The translations under genes and the position numbers were made by a program. The notes under the pieces were generated by a model. It had not been told where the DNA came from and did not search any database. It saw only the letters and a list, made by a program, of their open reading frames with translations. DNA of 64,000 bases from positions 3,038,001-3,102,000 of the forward strand of contig OZ241377.1 of the NCBI GenBank assembly GCA_965200615.1, written 5' to 3'. This document shows, piece after piece, positions 62,893 through 64,000 of the stretch (its first letter is position 1; the number at the start of each line of letters is the position of its first letter). Source of the stretch: Bin5 sp965200615. Lineage in GTDB: Bacteria > Chloroflexota > Anaerolineae > Caldilineales > Caldilineaceae.

Positions 62893-64000
62893 CTATTGCG
62901 CTGCCTGCTCGGCGTAATGCAGGGCCACTTTGCGCATGGCGGCGGCGATGTCTTTAGCGTCCTGTTCGGTGTAGGAGTTGCGGAAGAGGATAAAGCCGGT
63001 CTTGGGCAGTTCGCGCTCGGTGTGGGGGAGGTGAAGCGTGCTGTAGTCGATGCGTCGATTGCCCTGCTCGTCGACGAAGGGATAGCGGGACTGACCGTAG
63101 GTATCTTCGTCAGTGAAGATTGGGTAGCGGTAGAGGGGGCGACCCTGGATGTACGGGCCGTAGCAGTCTGGGATGCCTTCGGCGCGGACGGCTTCGGAGA
63201 AGTCATCGGAGGAGACGCCAGCCTCGGATTCGTCGACGGTGTAGGCGTATGTGTAGTAGGCGCTGCGATCTTCGGGATGGACCTTCTGGATCTTGAAGCC
63301 GGGCAGCTGTGGCACGACCTCGTCGAGGATGGCGGCGGTCATGCGACGCACGCGGGTGGCCTCCTGCCAGCGGTCGAACTGGGCGAGGCCGACGGCGGCG
63401 TGGAGGTCGGTCATGGGATGGAAGTCGCCGAGGAAGGCGTAGCCCTTGTTGCCGCCGCGGCGGAAGGAGGTGGGCGCGAGGGAGCTGCGGAGGGCGCTGT
63501 CCATTTCGGAGCCCTTGCGGGAAAAGCCCATAGCCCGGCGCGCCAGGGGCTCGTCGTTGGTGATGATCATGCCGCCCTGGTCGGTGGTGAGGGTCTTGCC
63601 TCCGAGCGAAAAGCAGCCGATGTCGCCGATAGTGCCGACGAGCTGGCCGCGGTATTCGGCGAGGTGGGCCTGTGAGCAGTCCTCGATGACGGGCAGATTG
63701 TGAGCGCGGGCGATCTCGAGGATCGGCCCCATGTCGCAGGGGTTGCCGTAGAGATGGACGGCGAGGATGGCGCGGGTGCGGGGGGTGATGCGGCGCTCGA
63801 TGTCGGCCGGGTCAGTGTTTAAGGTCTCGGGGTCCCAATCGGCGAAGACGGGGATGGCGTTGTGGAGGATTATGCCGAGCACGGAGCCGATGTCGGTGGT
63901 GGGCGTGGTGATTACCTCGTCGCCGGGTTCGGGGTTGACGGCGGCGACGGCGGCGTGGATGGCGCCGGTGCCGGTGGTGGTGGCGACGGCGTACTGGGCG
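62893..64000 (-). CDS. DegT/DnrJ/EryC1-family PLP aminotransferase, 5' partial
   Basis: The frame is open from the right window edge, so the N-terminus is missing; an internal ATG at 63882 is not the true start. Visible: AVATTTGTGAIHAAVAAV (cofactor loop), IEDCSQAHLAEY with the Asp and Gln that hold the pyridine ring, and the Schiff-base Lys in SLGGKTLTTDQGG. It is a paralogue of the enzyme at 46666 and shares its pattern GDE(I/V)ITT-x-x-TD(M/I)G. It probably belongs to the same minus-strand unit as the FGE-fold and deacetylase-like genes. Confidence 0.87.
   Translation of the reverse strand, partial: AQYAVATTTGTGAIHAAVAAVNPEPGDEVITTPTTDIGSVLGIILHNAIPVFADWDPETLNTDPADIERRITPRTRAILAVHLYGNPCDMGPILEIARAHNLPVIEDCSQAHLAEYRGQLVGTIGDIGCFSLGGKTLTTDQGGMIITNDEPLARRAMGFSRKGSEMDSALRSSLAPTSFRRGGNKGYAFLGDFHPMTDLHAAVGLAQFDRWQEATRVRRMTAAILDEVVPQLPGFKIQKVHPEDRSAYYTYAYTVDESEAGVSSDDFSEAVRAEGIPDCYGPYIQGRPLYRYPIFTDEDTYGQSRYPFVDEQGNRRIDYSTLHLPHTERELPKTGFILFRNSYTEQDAKDIAAAMRKVALHYAEQAAQ

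Noticed and set aside
62052..63675. Open frames of about 384 (minus) and 419 (plus) codons over the FGE-fold and DegT genes
   Set aside because: They are Pro/Ser/Thr/Ala- or Gly/Val-rich shadows of the true genes, which keep full family motifs in another frame.
1..64000. CRISPR arrays, insertion sequences, integrases, tRNA or rRNA genes
   Set aside because: Looked for and not seen: no regularly spaced direct repeats, transposase motifs or cloverleaf structures.

Overview
The window looks like a gene-dense, GC-rich bacterial chromosome segment devoted to uptake and breakdown of small organic compounds. The lipoprotein style of the solute-binding proteins (LxxC lipobox followed by an Ala/Pro/Ser/acidic linker), the many Dpp/Opp-type transporters without ATPases, an F420-type luciferase-like oxidoreductase, sulfatase, sialidase-like propellers and many Gfo/Idh/MocA and amidohydrolase genes fit a heterotrophic member of the Chloroflexota (Caldilineaceae-like). 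This assignment is inference from gene style; there is no rRNA or other marker gene here.

Layout. 1-2900: end of a thiamine-diphosphate enzyme, a frameshifted zinc-ribbon membrane protein and an HpcH/HpaI aldolase. 3027-3206 (minus): a 59-residue antitoxin-like gene. 3444-10681: transporter module A (binding protein, two permeases), a GATase/deacetylase-like protein and a class V PLP enzyme. 10907-20268: module B, a second class V PLP enzyme, an unrecognised possibly alpha-toroid protein, a sulfatase and an LLM oxidoreductase. 20298-23623 (minus): a degenerate Gfo/Idh/MocA protein preceded by three small proteins that each carry a PD-(D/E)XK nuclease-like motif, two of them on visibly AT-richer DNA. 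23877-35761: an FAD oxidoreductase, module C with three tandem binding proteins and two permeases, two Gfo/Idh/MocA dehydrogenases and an unknown protein. 35866-36291: a decayed FitAB toxin-antitoxin locus with its promoter and operator still visible. 36728-50527: module D (Tat-type binding protein), two paralogous beta-propeller glycosidase-like proteins, a class III aminotransferase, a fused inactive-active amidohydrolase, a DegT enzyme, a split inactive-active amidohydrolase pair and one more amidohydrolase. 50662-57760: module E enclosed by two M14-like metallopeptidases. 57868-64000 (minus): two sialidase-like propellers, a second GATase/deacetylase-like protein, an FGE-fold protein and a second DegT enzyme cut by the window edge.

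How it may work. Five Dpp/Opp-type modules supply seven binding proteins and ten permeases but no ATP-binding subunit, so they probably share ATPases encoded elsewhere. A stem-loop follows every binding-protein gene, which would let the binding protein be made in excess over the permeases below it. The enzyme sets after each module (five PLP enzymes, amidohydrolases, dehydrogenases, deacetylase-like, sulfatase and glycosidase-like proteins) point to amino- or amide-bearing, possibly glycan-derived substrates; the actual substrates cannot be read from the sequence. I saw no transcription regulator, transposase, integrase, tRNA, rRNA or CRISPR array.

The best candidates for something undescribed are the three-gene PD-(D/E)XK cluster, the fused and split inactive-active amidohydrolase pairs, and the ATPase-less transporter array with its regular post-binding-protein hairpins.
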